From positions 1,403,001-1,467,000 of the forward strand of contig NZ_CP162490.1 in assembly GCF_041245805.1 (NCBI RefSeq): 64,000 nt of DNA, read 5' to 3'. This stretch comes from Xanthomonas sp. DAR 34887 (lineage in GTDB: Bacteria > Pseudomonadota > Gammaproteobacteria > Xanthomonadales > Xanthomonadaceae). Below, piece after piece: positions 26,590 through 35,283 of the stretch; position 1 is the first letter of the stretch, and the number at the start of each line of letters is the position of its first letter. The position numbers and the translations under genes are program-made. The notes beneath the pieces were generated by a model. It saw only the letters and a program-made list of their open reading frames with translations. It was not told where the DNA came from and ran no database searches.

Positions 26590-26592
26590 GCG

Positions 26593-27117
26593 ATGGCCTT
26601 GGCGATCCGCCAGGCCACCCCGGACGACGCCGCCATGCTGGCGGCGCTGGCCGCGGCCACCTTCACCGAGACCTTCGGTCACTTGTATTCGCCGGAGGAC
26701 CTGCACGGGTTTCTCGATGAGACCTACACCGCGGCGCGGCAGCGCACGATCCTGCAGCATCCGGACTACGCGATCTGGCTGCTGGAGGACAACGGCGTGG
26801 CGGTGGGCCATGCCGCGGCCGGCCCCTGCGGCCTGCCGCACGCCGAGGTGCGGCCCGGCGACGGCGAGCTGAAGCGGTTGTACCTGCTGCGCTCGCACCA
26901 GAACAGCGGCTGGGGCAGCCGCCTGTTCGAAACCGCGCTGGCCTGGCTGGAACGCGAAGGCCCGCGCACGCTGTGGATCGGCGTGTGGTCGGAGAACTTC
27001 GGCGCGCAGCGCTTCTACGCGCGCTACGGCTTCGAGCAGGTCGGCACCTACGAATTCCCGGTGGGGCAGACCCGCGATCTGGAATTCATTCTGCGCCGCG
27101 TGCCGCAGGCGGCTTAG
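26593..27117 (+). CDS. GNAT-family N-acetyltransferase
   Basis: The product is 174 residues: MALAIRQATPDDAAMLAALAAATF opens a typical GNAT fold. The acetyl-CoA loop LYLLRSHQNSGWGSRLFETAL lies near 95-115, where R/Q-x-x-G-x-G/S is in the expected place, and RFYARYGFEQVG closes the domain. It transfers an acetyl group to an unknown amine. It starts three bases downstream of aspS and is almost certainly co-transcribed with it. Confidence 0.88.
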   Translation: MALAIRQATPDDAAMLAALAAATFTETFGHLYSPEDLHGFLDETYTAARQRTILQHPDYAIWLLEDNGVAVGHAAAGPCGLPHAEVRPGDGELKRLYLLRSHQNSGWGSRLFETALAWLEREGPRTLWIGVWSENFGAQRFYARYGFEQVGTYEFPVGQTRDLEFILRRVPQAA

Positions 27118-27211
27118 CCGACGCCGCGTGCCCAGCAACGGCCGCGCGGGGCAGGCCTGGTGACGTGAAGCAGTAAACTGGCCACTCCTCCGTCCCTGAC
27201 AGGAGATCGCC

Positions 27212-27523
27212 ATGTCGCGACCAATGAGATGCGTCGCCGCCCTGTTGCCGCTGCTGGCCGCATGCGCGCCCTCGGCTTCGCTGCAACCGGCCGCTGGCGG
27301 GCCGGCGGTGCAGGACGATGGCCACTGCCAGGCCGAGCCGGTGGCGTGGGCGGTCGGCCAGGTCGCGACCGAGGCAACCCTGGCGCGGGTTCGCCAGGAG
27401 AGCGGCGCCGGTCAGCTACGGCCGATCGCCCCCGGCCAGGCGACGACCCGCGACCTGCGTCCGGACCGGCTCAACGTGTTCGTGGATGCATCCAATGCCA
27501 TCGTCCGCATCACCTGCGGCTGA
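27212..27523 (+). CDS. I78-family peptidase-inhibitor lipoprotein
   Basis: This is a 103-residue precursor with a lipoprotein signal (LLPLLAAC, cysteine 18). The C-terminal 65 residues match the I78 inhibitor pattern: GQVATEATLARVRQESGA, then LRPDRLNVFVD and a final RITCG. Two cysteines (in DGHCQAE and ITCG) could form a disulphide. The family includes Aspergillus elastase inhibitor; bacterial members are presumed to protect the envelope from serine proteases. The 3' end overlaps the next hydrolase gene by 29 bases, so the two are probably translationally coupled. Confidence 0.83.
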   Translation: MSRPMRCVAALLPLLAACAPSASLQPAAGGPAVQDDGHCQAEPVAWAVGQVATEATLARVRQESGAGQLRPIAPGQATTRDLRPDRLNVFVDASNAIVRITCG

Positions 27524-28181
27524 GGCTGCGCCTACGCTTGCCGAGGACGCCGCGGTCGACCCCTTGCCGCAGGTCCTGTTGCTGCACGGCATCTGGAACG
27601 CCCGTGCCTGGCTCGGCCCGCTGGCCTGGCGGCTGCGCCGCGAGGGCTTCCGCGTCGCCACGTTCGGCTATTCGACCGCGTTCGGCGGCGCCGAGGCGGC
27701 GCTGCCGCGTCTGCAGCAGCGGATCGAGCGGCTGGCGGAGCGCGGGCCGGTGGCACTGGTCGGGCACAGCCTGGGCGGGCTGATCGCACTGCATGCCTTG
27801 CGCCAGGCGCCGCATCTGCCGGTGACCCGGGTGGTCTGCCTGGGCAGCCCGCTGGCCGGCAGCGCGGTGGCGCAGGCGCTGCTGCGACGCGGCCTCGGCG
27901 TCGCCCTGGGGCGCAGTGCGGCCCTGCTGCAACAAGGCCTTGAACATTGGGACGGTCGCGCTGCGGTCGGCATGGTGGCGGGCAGCGTGGCCTTGGGGCT
28001 GGGCAACCGCATCGCCGCGCTGGGACCGGAATCGGACGGCACCGTCGCCCTGGCCGAGACCCGCGTGCCGGGCCTGCACGACCATTGCCTGGTGCGCGCC
28101 AGCCATAGCGGCCTGCTGTTTTCGCCGCTGGCCGCGCGCCAGACCGCGGCGTTCCTGCGCCACGGCCGCTTCGCCGCCTGA
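27495..28181 (+). CDS. Alpha/beta hydrolase (lipase-like)
   Basis: This encodes 228 residues. The start is uncertain: ATG at 27495 is chosen because the hydrolase fold begins soon after (VLLLHGIWNARAWLGPLAWRL). ATG 27486 is an alternative, and all upstream residues lie antisense-like within the inhibitor gene. Features are the oxyanion HGIW, nucleophile GHSLGG with serine near residue 87, and a C-terminal SHSGLL histidine. The small size and the pattern fit triacylglycerol-lipase-like or PGAP1-like esterases. It has no signal peptide, so it is probably cytoplasmic. Substrate unknown. Confidence 0.78.
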   Translation: MPSSASPAAEAAPTLAEDAAVDPLPQVLLLHGIWNARAWLGPLAWRLRREGFRVATFGYSTAFGGAEAALPRLQQRIERLAERGPVALVGHSLGGLIALHALRQAPHLPVTRVVCLGSPLAGSAVAQALLRRGLGVALGRSAALLQQGLEHWDGRAAVGMVAGSVALGLGNRIAALGPESDGTVALAETRVPGLHDHCLVRASHSGLLFSPLAARQTAAFLRHGRFAA

Positions 28182-28262
28182 GCGGCTGCGTCGCCGATGC
28201 GGGCGCGGCGGCGCAATCGAGTAAAATCCGCCGCTTGTCCTTACTGATGTCCGGAACGCCCC

Positions 28263-28994
28263 ATGGGTAGAGGCCCCTCGATCGAGGCCCGCAAGAACGC
28301 ATCCGATGCGAAGCGCGGCAAGATTTTCACCAAGATCATCCGCGAGATCGGCGTCGCCGCGCGCGCCGGCGGCGGCGACCCGTCCAACAACCCGCGCCTG
28401 CGCGTGGCGATGGACAAGGGCCTGGCGTCGAACATGTCCAAGGACGTGATCGAACGTGCGATCAAGAAAGCCACCGGCGAGCTGGAAGGGGTGGAGTACG
28501 AGGAGATCCGCTACGAGGGCTATGCGCCGGGCGGGGTCGCGGTGATCGTCGATTGCCTGACCGACAACCGCGTGCGCACCGTGGCCGACGTGCGCCACGC
28601 CTTCAGCAAGTGCGGCGGCAACCTGGGCACCGAAGGCTCGGTGGCATTCATGTTCAAGCGCCTGGGCGTGCTCAGCTTCGCCGCCGGTGCCGACGAGGAG
28701 AAGATCACCGAAGCGGCGATCGAAGCCGGCGCCGACGACATCGTGGTGTATCCGGAAGATGGCGCGATCGACGTGCTGACCTCGGCGGACGCATTCCAGC
28801 AGGTCAAGGACGCGATGCAGGCCGCCGGCCTGGCCGCCGACCACGCCGAGATCAGTTTCCGTGCCGACAACGACATCGCGGTGGAAGGCGATACCGCGCT
28901 GCAGGTGCGCAAGCTGCTGGACATGCTGGAAGATCTGGACGATGTGCAGGCGGTCTATTCCAATGCCGATCAGTCCGCGCTGAGTGGCGGCTGA
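28263..28994 (+). CDS. yebC: YebC/TACO1-family translation or transcription factor
   Basis: This is a 243-residue protein matching the YebC family along its full length: N-terminal MGRGPSIEARKNASDAKRGKIFTK, AARAGGGDPSNNPRLR, and NMSKDVIERAIKKATGE, then a conserved second domain (EGSVAFMFKRLGVL) and third domain. Members were first described as DNA-binding regulators near ruv genes. More recent work shows a role in relieving ribosome stalling at proline-rich stretches. It precedes ruvC. A TAAAAT at 28222-28227 could be its -10 element. Confidence 0.96.
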   Translation: MGRGPSIEARKNASDAKRGKIFTKIIREIGVAARAGGGDPSNNPRLRVAMDKGLASNMSKDVIERAIKKATGELEGVEYEEIRYEGYAPGGVAVIVDCLTDNRVRTVADVRHAFSKCGGNLGTEGSVAFMFKRLGVLSFAAGADEEKITEAAIEAGADDIVVYPEDGAIDVLTSADAFQQVKDAMQAAGLAADHAEISFRADNDIAVEGDTALQVRKLLDMLEDLDDVQAVYSNADQSALSGG

Positions 28995-29004
28995 GGTGGC
29001 GATG

Positions 29005-29165
29005 GCCGGGGCTCGGGGCACGGCCGGGACTCGGGACGTGGGACTCGGGACTCGGAACAGCGCATCGACTGGGCCCGATGGAGCGCCGTCGCCCCGGGCC
29101 GTACCCGTGCAAGCCGGCCGTGTCGCCAGTGCTTCGGGTCCTCAGTCCCGCGTCCCGCGTCCTGG
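29005..29165 (+). repeat. Inverted heptad repeat (variant) at the ruvC 5' end
   Basis: The G-rich arm (29005-29056) is built from GGGACTC-like units, with five runs of three or more G spaced by 4-7 bases. The C-rich arm (29144-29165) carries CCCGCGT/CCCGC units. This is a diverged member of the family found at five other places in the window. It occupies the position where the ruvC start and its ribosome binding site would be expected. Confidence 0.7.
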
Positions 29166-29688
29166 CAACGTCCGCATCCTCGGCATCGATCCGGGCTCGC
29201 AGCGCACCGGGGTGGGCATCATCGACGTCGACGGCAGCGGCCGCACCACCCATGTGCACCATGCGCCGCTGCTGCTGCTCGGCGAGGGCGACTTCTCGCA
29301 GCGGCTGAAGCGGTTGCTGCACGGGCTGGGCGCGCTGATCGAGGAGTACCAGCCGCAGGAAGTGGCGATCGAACGGGTGTTCATGGGCAAGAGCGCCGAC
29401 GCGGCGCTGAAGCTCGGCCACGCGCGCGGCGCGGCGATCTGCGCGGTGGTGCTGCGCGACCTGCCGGTGCACGAGTACGCGGCCAAGGAGATCAAGCTAG
29501 CCATCGTCGGCAAAGGTGCGGCGGAGAAGCAGCAGGTGCAACATATGGTCGGTCTGATGCTGAATCTGACCGGAAAACTGCAGGCCGACGCCGCCGACGC
29601 GCTGGCCGTGGCCATCACCCATGCCCACGTGCGCGCCACCGCGCAGCGCCTGGGCGTCAGTACGCAACAGGCTTGGAGCAGAAAATGA
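29107..29688 (+). CDS. ruvC: Crossover junction endodeoxyribonuclease RuvC
   Basis: RuvC resolves Holliday junctions by paired nicks, acting with RuvAB. The conserved protein begins at RILGIDPGSQRTGVG. Catalytic acidic residues are visible in IDPG, in IERVFMGKSADAALKLG and in QADAADALAVAI. The family normally starts two or three residues before the RILGIDPG motif, but no start codon exists there. The nearest in-frame start is GTG at 29107, giving 193 residues with a 20-residue repeat-derived extension. In-frame ATGs lie at 28984 and 29002, the first overlapping yebC. The N-terminus has evidently been replaced by a repeat element. The true start is uncertain; the body of the gene is intact. 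Confidence 0.9.
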   Translation: MQAGRVASASGPQSRVPRPGNVRILGIDPGSQRTGVGIIDVDGSGRTTHVHHAPLLLLGEGDFSQRLKRLLHGLGALIEEYQPQEVAIERVFMGKSADAALKLGHARGAAICAVVLRDLPVHEYAAKEIKLAIVGKGAAEKQQVQHMVGLMLNLTGKLQADAADALAVAITHAHVRATAQRLGVSTQQAWSRK

Positions 29689-29693
29689 GTGGA

Positions 29694-29793
29694 GCCGGGA
29701 TTCGGGATTCGGGATTGGGGATTGGAAACAGCCGCGCGCAAGCGCGGATGCCGCGCTGTTACGAATCCCCAATCCCGAATCCCCAATCCCGGC
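29694..29793 (+). repeat. Inverted heptad repeat between ruvC and ruvA
   Basis: The left arm (29694-29725) is four G-runs, G3-ATTC-G3-ATTC-G3-ATT-G4, a canonical quadruplex pattern. The right arm (29765-29793) is its complement in AATCCCC/AATCCCG units. The loop of about 40 bases contains its own small GC hairpin (GCCGCGC/GCGCGG-like). The element fills nearly the whole ruvC-ruvA gap. Confidence 0.9.
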
Positions 29794-29812
29794 ACCTCGC
29801 ACGAGGCGCCCA

Positions 29813-30397
29813 ATGATCGGCCGTCTGCGCGGGATCCTCGCCTACAAGCAGCCGCCGTGGCTGGTGATCGACGTGGGCGGGGTCGGCTACGAGCTGGAGG
29901 CGCCGATGAGCACCTTCTACGACCTGCCCGACGTCGGCCGCGACGTGATCCTGTTCACCCACTACGCGCAGAAGGAAGACAGCGTCTCGCTGTACGGCTT
30001 TCTGCGCGAGGGCGAGCGGCGCCTGTTCCGCGACGTGCAGCGGGTCACCGGGATCGGCGCCAAGATCGCGCTGGCGGTGCTGTCGGCGGTCAGCGTGGAC
30101 GAATTCGCGCGCATGGTCACCGCCGCCGACGTCACCGCGCTGACCCGCATCCCCGGCATCGGCAAGAAGACCGCCGAGCGCATGGTGGTGGAGTTGCGCG
30201 ACCGCGCCGCCGACTTCAGCGGCGGCGCGCCGATCACCGGCCAGCTCGGCAACGATGCGGTGTCCGAGGCCACCGTGGCGCTGCAGCAGCTCGGCTACAA
30301 GCCGGCCGAGGCGGCGAAGATGGCGCGCGATGCCGCTGCCGACGGCGACGAGGTCGCCACCGTCATCCGCAAGGCCCTGCAGGCCGCGTTGCGCTGA
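29813..30397 (+). CDS. ruvA: Holliday junction branch migration protein RuvA
   Basis: The product is 194 residues from MIGRLRGILAYKQPP, the standard RuvA start. Domain I is an OB fold (residues 1-62). Domain II has two helix-hairpin-helix motifs (VTGIGAKIALAVLS and IPGIGKKTAERMV). Domain III, which contacts RuvB, fills residues 150-194. It binds the four-way junction as a tetramer. In many bacteria ruvB follows directly; here kup lies between. A heptad repeat lies immediately upstream. Confidence 0.97.
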   Translation: MIGRLRGILAYKQPPWLVIDVGGVGYELEAPMSTFYDLPDVGRDVILFTHYAQKEDSVSLYGFLREGERRLFRDVQRVTGIGAKIALAVLSAVSVDEFARMVTAADVTALTRIPGIGKKTAERMVVELRDRAADFSGGAPITGQLGNDAVSEATVALQQLGYKPAEAAKMARDAAADGDEVATVIRKALQAALR

Positions 30398-30449
30398 CCG
30401 CGCGCCGTACCTCCTTCTTCACGCCTCGCGGCGCTAACCTGATCCCCAC

Positions 30450-32369
30450 ATGTCCACCACTCCCGCTCCGTCCTCCGGCTCCGGCCATTCGGCCGACGCC
30501 TCGCATGGCAAGGCCGGCTTTGCGCTGATCATCGGCGCCATCGGCGTGGTGTTCGGCGACATCGGCACCAGCCCGCTGTACACGCTGAAGGAGGCCTTCT
30601 CGCCGCACTACGGCCTGAGCAGCGACCACGACACCGTGCTCGGCGTGCTGTCGCTGGCGTTCTGGTCGCTGATGATCGTGGTCACGCTGAAGTACGTCAC
30701 CATCATCATGCGCGCCGACAACGAGGGCGAGGGCGGCATCATGGCGCTGATGGCGTTGACCCAACGCACCATGCGCAAGGGGTCGCGCTCGGCTTACGTG
30801 GTCGGCATCCTCGGCATCTTCGGCGCCTCGCTGTTCTTCGGCGACGGCGTGATCACCCCGGCGATCTCGGTACTGGGCGCGGTCGAAGGCCTGGAGGTGG
30901 CCGCGCCGGGCCTGCACGCCTTCATCGTGCCGATCACCGTGCTGGTGCTGGTGATCCTGTTCCTGGGCCAGCGCTTCGGCACCGAGAAGGTCGGCAAGGT
31001 GTTCGGCCCGATCACCTGTCTGTGGTTCCTGTCGCTGGCCGCGATCGGCATCTGGAACATCGTCGACGCGCCGGAGGTGCTCAAGGCGTTCAGCCCGTGG
31101 TGGGCGATCCGCTTCTTCCTCGACCACGGCTGGCACGGGGTGTGGATCCTCGGCGCGGTGGTGCTGGCGGTGACCGGCGGCGAGGCGCTGTACGCGGACA
31201 TGGGCCACTTCGGTGCGCGCCCGATCCGCCACGCCTGGTACTTCTTCGTGCTGCCGTGCCTGGTGCTGAACTACCTGGGGCAGGGCGCGCTGGTGCTCAA
31301 GCATCCGGCGGCACTGAAGAATCCGTTCTTCGAGGCGGTGCCCGGCTGGGCGCTGTACCCGATGATCGTGCTGGCCACGCTGGCGGCGGTGATCGCCTCG
31401 CAGGCGGTGATCACCGGCGCGTTCTCGATTGCGCGCCAGGCGATGCAGCTGGGCTACATCCCGCGCATGCTGATCAAGCACACCTCGCACGACACCATCG
31501 GCCAGATCTACATCCCCGGCATCAACTGGCTGCTGATGGTGATGGTGATCGCGCTGGTGCTGATCTTCCGCAGCTCCACCAACCTGGCGGTGGCCTACGG
31601 CATCTCGGTGTCGGCGACGATGCTGATCGACACCCTGCTGCTGGCGCTGGTGGCGCGCGCGCTGTGGCCGCACTGGCGCAACTGGGTGCTGCCGCTGTGC
31701 GTGCTGTTCTTCGTCATCGACGCCGCGTTCCTGATCGCCAACGGCGCCAAGCTGCTGCAGGGCGCCTGGTTCCCGGTGGCGCTGGGCATCGTGATGTTCA
31801 CCATGATGCGCACCTGGCGCCGCGGCCGCGAGCTGCTGCGCGAGGAGATCCGCAAGGACGGCATCCAGATCGACAGCTTCCTGCCCGGGCTGATGCTGGC
31901 GCCGCCGGTGCGCGTGCCCGGCACCGCGGTGTTCCTGACCGCCGACTCCACCGTGGTGCCGCACGCGCTGATGCACAACCTCAAGCACAACAAGGTGCTG
32001 CACGAGCGCAACGTGTTCCTGACCGTGGAAACCCTGCCGGTGCCGTACGCCTCGGCCAAGCAGCGGTTGAAGATGGATGCCATCGGCGACGAGTTCTACC
32101 GGGTGATCGTGCGCTTCGGCTTCATGGAAACCCCCGACGTGCCGCTGGCGCTGATGCGCTCCTGCGACCAGGGCGGCATCTATTTCGATCCGATGGACAC
32201 CACCTATTTCGCCAGCCGCGAGACCATCGTCGCCAGCGCCAACCGCGGCATGCCGATCTGGCGCGACAAGCTGTTCGCGGTCATGCACCGCAATGCCGCC
32301 CCGGCCACCGGCTTCTTCCGCATCCCCGGCAACCGGCTGGTGGAGCTGGGGGCGCAGGTGGAGATCTGA
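30450..32369 (+). CDS. kup: Low-affinity potassium transporter Kup
   Basis: This is a 639-residue potassium/proton symporter. After a short serine/alanine-rich start come about 12 membrane helices over residues 24-450. Signature segments GVVFGDIGTSPLYTLKEAF, FFGDGVITPAISVLGAVEG and GGEALYADMGHFG carry the conserved glycines and acidic residues of the family. The cytoplasmic C-terminal domain (450-639) is full length. The gene is inserted between ruvA and ruvB, 52 bases after ruvA, and is followed by a heptad repeat. It is constitutively expressed in known cases; nothing here suggests special control. Confidence 0.96.
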   Translation: MSTTPAPSSGSGHSADASHGKAGFALIIGAIGVVFGDIGTSPLYTLKEAFSPHYGLSSDHDTVLGVLSLAFWSLMIVVTLKYVTIIMRADNEGEGGIMALMALTQRTMRKGSRSAYVVGILGIFGASLFFGDGVITPAISVLGAVEGLEVAAPGLHAFIVPITVLVLVILFLGQRFGTEKVGKVFGPITCLWFLSLAAIGIWNIVDAPEVLKAFSPWWAIRFFLDHGWHGVWILGAVVLAVTGGEALYADMGHFGARPIRHAWYFFVLPCLVLNYLGQGALVLKHPAALKNPFFEAVPGWALYPMIVLATLAAVIASQAVITGAFSIARQAMQLGYIPRMLIKHTSHDTIGQIYIPGINWLLMVMVIALVLIFRSSTNLAVAYGISVSATMLIDTLLLALVARALWPHWRNWVLPLCVLFFVIDAAFLIANGAKLLQGAWFPVALGIVMFTMMRTWRRGRELLREEIRKDGIQIDSFLPGLMLAPPVRVPGTAVFLTADSTVVPHALMHNLKHNKVLHERNVFLTVETLPVPYASAKQRLKMDAIGDEFYRVIVRFGFMETPDVPLALMRSCDQGGIYFDPMDTTYFASRETIVASANRGMPIWRDKLFAVMHRNAAPATGFFRIPGNRLVELGAQVEI

Positions 32370-32383
32370 GGCCGCCTGCGGCG

Positions 32384-32495
32384 GCCGGGATTGGGGAGTC
32401 GGGATTCGGGATTAGTCAAGGCCATGGCGCCGAAGCCGTCCCGCAGTCGATACTATTGAGCTACCAATCCCGAATCCCGACCCTCCAATCCCGGC
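32384..32495 (+). repeat. Inverted heptad repeat between kup and ruvB
   Basis: The left arm (32384-32414) has G3-ATT-G4-AGTC-G3-ATTC-G3, again quadruplex-capable. The right arm (32466-32495) is complementary, with AATCCCG and CCAATCCCGGC. The loop of about 50 bases differs in sequence from the loops of the other copies. The element ends six bases before the ruvB start codon and so occupies its ribosome-binding region. Confidence 0.88.
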
Positions 32496-32500
32496 TTTAA

Positions 32501-33535
32501 ATGGACCGCATCATCGCCAGCAGCGCCACCCGCGAGGACGACGCGGTCGAGGCCAGCATCCGACCCAAGCGGCTGGCCGACTACCTCGGCCAGCAGCCGG
32601 TGCGCGAGCAGCTGTCGATCTACATCGAAGCGGCCAAGGCGCGCGGCGAGGCGATGGACCATGTGCTGATCTTCGGGCCGCCGGGCCTGGGCAAGACCAC
32701 GCTCAGCCATGTCATCGCCAACGAACTGGGGGTCAACCTGCGGGTGACCTCCGGGCCGGTGATCGAGAAGGCCGGCGACCTGGCCGCGCTGCTGACCAAC
32801 CTGCAGGCGCACGACGTGCTGTTCGTGGACGAGATCCACCGCCTGTCGCCAGTGGTCGAGGAAGTGCTGTATCCGGCGATGGAAGACTTCCAGATCGACA
32901 TCATGATCGGCGAGGGCCCGGCCGCGCGCTCGATCAAGATCGACCTGCCGCCGTTCACCCTGATCGGCGCCACCACCCGCGCCGGCCTGTTGACCGCGCC
33001 GCTGCGCGACCGCTTCGGCATCGTGCAGCGCCTGGCGTTCTACACCCCCGAAGAGCTGGGCAGGATCGTGCGCCGTTCCGCCGCCATCCTCGGCATCGCC
33101 TGCGACGCCGACGGCTGCGCGGAGATCGCGCGGCGCGCGCGCGGCACCCCGCGCATCGCCAACCGGCTGCTGCGGCGGGTCCGCGATTTCGCCCAGGTCC
33201 GCGCCGGCGGGCTGATCGACCTGGAGGTCGCGCAGGCGGCGATGCAGATGCTCGGGGTCGACCCGGAAGGCTTCGACGATCTGGATCGGCGCCTGCTGCA
33301 CACCATCATCGACTACTTCGACGGCGGCCCGGTCGGGGTCGAGTCGCTGGCCGCCTCGCTGTCGGAGGAGCGCGGCACCCTGGAAGACGTGATCGAGCCC
33401 TACCTGATCCAGCAGGGCTACCTAATCCGCACCGCGCGCGGGCGCATGGCGACCAACAAGGCCTATCTGCACTTGGGCCTGCAGCCCAAGCGGGATTCGG
33501 GATTGGGGATGCGGGATTCGGGAGAGCTGTTTTGA
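32501..33535 (+). CDS. ruvB: Holliday junction branch migration helicase RuvB
   Basis: This is a 344-residue AAA+ motor of branch migration. Walker A is GPPGLGKTT at 59-67, Walker B VDEIHRLS near 109, a sensor region GATTRAGLLTAPLRDRFG near 160, and a winged-helix domain at the end (RTARGRMATNKAYLHLGL). Residues 331-344 (RDSGLGMRDSGELF) are a direct translation of the G-rich arm of a heptad repeat, so the C-terminal tail is probably foreign to the protein. The stop codon lies in the repeat's loop and overlaps the ybgC start by four bases. No good Shine-Dalgarno sequence is present because a repeat also sits at the 5' side. Confidence 0.97.
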   Translation: MDRIIASSATREDDAVEASIRPKRLADYLGQQPVREQLSIYIEAAKARGEAMDHVLIFGPPGLGKTTLSHVIANELGVNLRVTSGPVIEKAGDLAALLTNLQAHDVLFVDEIHRLSPVVEEVLYPAMEDFQIDIMIGEGPAARSIKIDLPPFTLIGATTRAGLLTAPLRDRFGIVQRLAFYTPEELGRIVRRSAAILGIACDADGCAEIARRARGTPRIANRLLRRVRDFAQVRAGGLIDLEVAQAAMQMLGVDPEGFDDLDRRLLHTIIDYFDGGPVGVESLAASLSEERGTLEDVIEPYLIQQGYLIRTARGRMATNKAYLHLGLQPKRDSGLGMRDSGELF

Positions 33536-33598
33536 CCACGAGCCGCCAGGATCCGCCTTTGCTCAGCGAATCCCCAATCCCGAATCCCCAATCCCGGC
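33491..33598 (+). repeat. Heptad repeat inside the ruvB end and ybgC start
   Basis: The left arm (33491-33522) is G3-ATTC-G3-ATT-G4-ATGC-G3-ATTC-G3 and codes for the RuvB tail. The right arm (33569-33598) is complementary and codes for residues 13-22 of YbgC. The loop holds the ruvB stop and the ybgC start. A hairpin in the mRNA would place this start codon in its loop. Confidence 0.9.
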
Positions 33599-34032
33599 AG
33601 CTATTCAGTTGGCCGACACGCATCTACTGGGAAGATACCGACGCCGGTGGCGTGGTCTACCATGCACGCTACGTCGCCTTTCTGGAGCGGGCGCGCACGG
33701 AATGGCTGCGCGCGCTGGGCTACGGACAGGAGCGCCTGCGCCTGCAGCACGATCTGGTGTTCGCGGTGCGCGCGATGCAGCTCGACTTCCTGCGCCCGGC
33801 GCACCTGGACGATACGCTGCAGGTCGGCGTCGCGCTGACCCAGTGCAAGCGCGCCAGCCTGCTGTTTGCGCAGTCGATCCATCGCGACGGCGAACTGCTG
33901 TTGCGCGCGCAGGTGAAGGTGGCGGCGCTGGGCGCCGGCAGTTTCCGCCCGCGCGGCATGGACGACGCGTTGTACGACATTTTGAAAGCTCTCGAAATCA
34001 CTGAAGCAGCATTACTGAGGAACGACGGATGA
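33532..34032 (+). CDS. ybgC: Tol-Pal system acyl-CoA thioesterase YbgC
   Basis: This is a 166-residue hotdog-fold thioesterase acting on acyl-CoA, always the first gene of the tol-pal cluster. The catalytic motif YWEDTDAGGVVYHARY has the active-site aspartate at about 37. The family normally starts just before FSWPTRIYWEDTD, but no start codon is there. The only candidates are TTG at 33532, overlapping the ruvB stop by four bases, or TTG at 33559. Residues 1-23 include SESPIPNPQSR, encoded by the C-rich arm of a heptad repeat. The N-terminus is thus altered while the enzyme core is intact. The 3' end overlaps tolQ by four bases (ATGA). Confidence 0.92.
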   Translation: MTTSRQDPPLLSESPIPNPQSRQLFSWPTRIYWEDTDAGGVVYHARYVAFLERARTEWLRALGYGQERLRLQHDLVFAVRAMQLDFLRPAHLDDTLQVGVALTQCKRASLLFAQSIHRDGELLLRAQVKVAALGAGSFRPRGMDDALYDILKALEITEAALLRNDG

Positions 34033-34805
34033 TCGCATTGCTCCTGGCCCTGCAGGACACGGTGGCGGAGGCGCTACCGCAGGACGTGACCCAGACCGCC
34101 GCGCAGGCCGTCGCCAGCACCGCCGCCCACGGCGGCATCAATTACCTGGATCTGCTGATCAAGGCCAGCCTGCCGGTCAAGGTGATCGTGCTGTTCCTGC
34201 TGCTGGGCTCGCTGATCAGCTGGGTGATCATTTTCCGCAAGGCGCGGGTGTTCAAGCAGGCCAATCGCGAGGCGGACGACTTCGAGAACCGCTTCTGGTC
34301 CGGCACCGACCTGACCAAGCTCTACGCCGGCGCGGCCGACCGCAACCGCGTGGTCGGCGGGCTGGAGGCGATCTTCGAGGCGGGTTTCCGCGAATTCACC
34401 CGCCTGCGCGACAAGCGCAAGCTCGACGCGCGCGTGCAGCTGGAAGGCGCGCAGCGGGCGATGCGCGCGACCTATGCGCGCGAAGTGGACCGCCTGGAGC
34501 GCAACCTGGAGCTGCTCGCCAACATCGGTTCCACCGCGCCGTACGTCGGCCTGGTCGGCACCGTGTTCGGCATCATGGTGACGATGCACGACATGCTCAA
34601 CAGCGGCCAGCAGGCGGGCATCGCCGCGGTCGCGCCGGGCATTTCCGAGGCGTTGTTCGCCACCGCCATCGGCCTGTTCGTGGCGATCCCGGCGGTGTGG
34701 GCCTACAACCGCTTCACCACCCGGGTCGAGCGGATGGCGGTGCGCTTCGAGACCTTCTCCGAAGAGTTCAGCTCCATCCTGCAGCGCCAGGCCAGCGGCG
34801 ACTGA
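34029..34805 (+). CDS. tolQ: Tol-Pal inner-membrane proton channel subunit TolQ
   Basis: The 258-residue product has three membrane helices, at about 47-70, 160-185 and 198-228. A cytoplasmic loop of about 90 residues lies between the first and second. The segment GSTAPYVGLVGTVFGIMVTM and the third helix with FATAIGLFVAIPAVWAYN are typical of TolQ/ExbB. With TolR it forms the proton-driven motor that energises TolA during outer-membrane constriction. The start overlaps the ybgC stop by four bases, so translation is coupled. Confidence 0.97.
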   Translation: MIALLLALQDTVAEALPQDVTQTAAQAVASTAAHGGINYLDLLIKASLPVKVIVLFLLLGSLISWVIIFRKARVFKQANREADDFENRFWSGTDLTKLYAGAADRNRVVGGLEAIFEAGFREFTRLRDKRKLDARVQLEGAQRAMRATYAREVDRLERNLELLANIGSTAPYVGLVGTVFGIMVTMHDMLNSGQQAGIAAVAPGISEALFATAIGLFVAIPAVWAYNRFTTRVERMAVRFETFSEEFSSILQRQASGD

Positions 34806-34845
34806 GCGCTGCCGCGCGCTCCGCCCAAGACCCCAGGATTCCCGC

Positions 34846-35272
<427 letters not shown>

Positions 35273-35283
<11 letters not shown>

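Noticed and set aside
30363..32288. 641-codon minus-strand frame opposite kup
   Set aside because: Antisense shadow rich in histidine/glutamine/arginine, no protein features.
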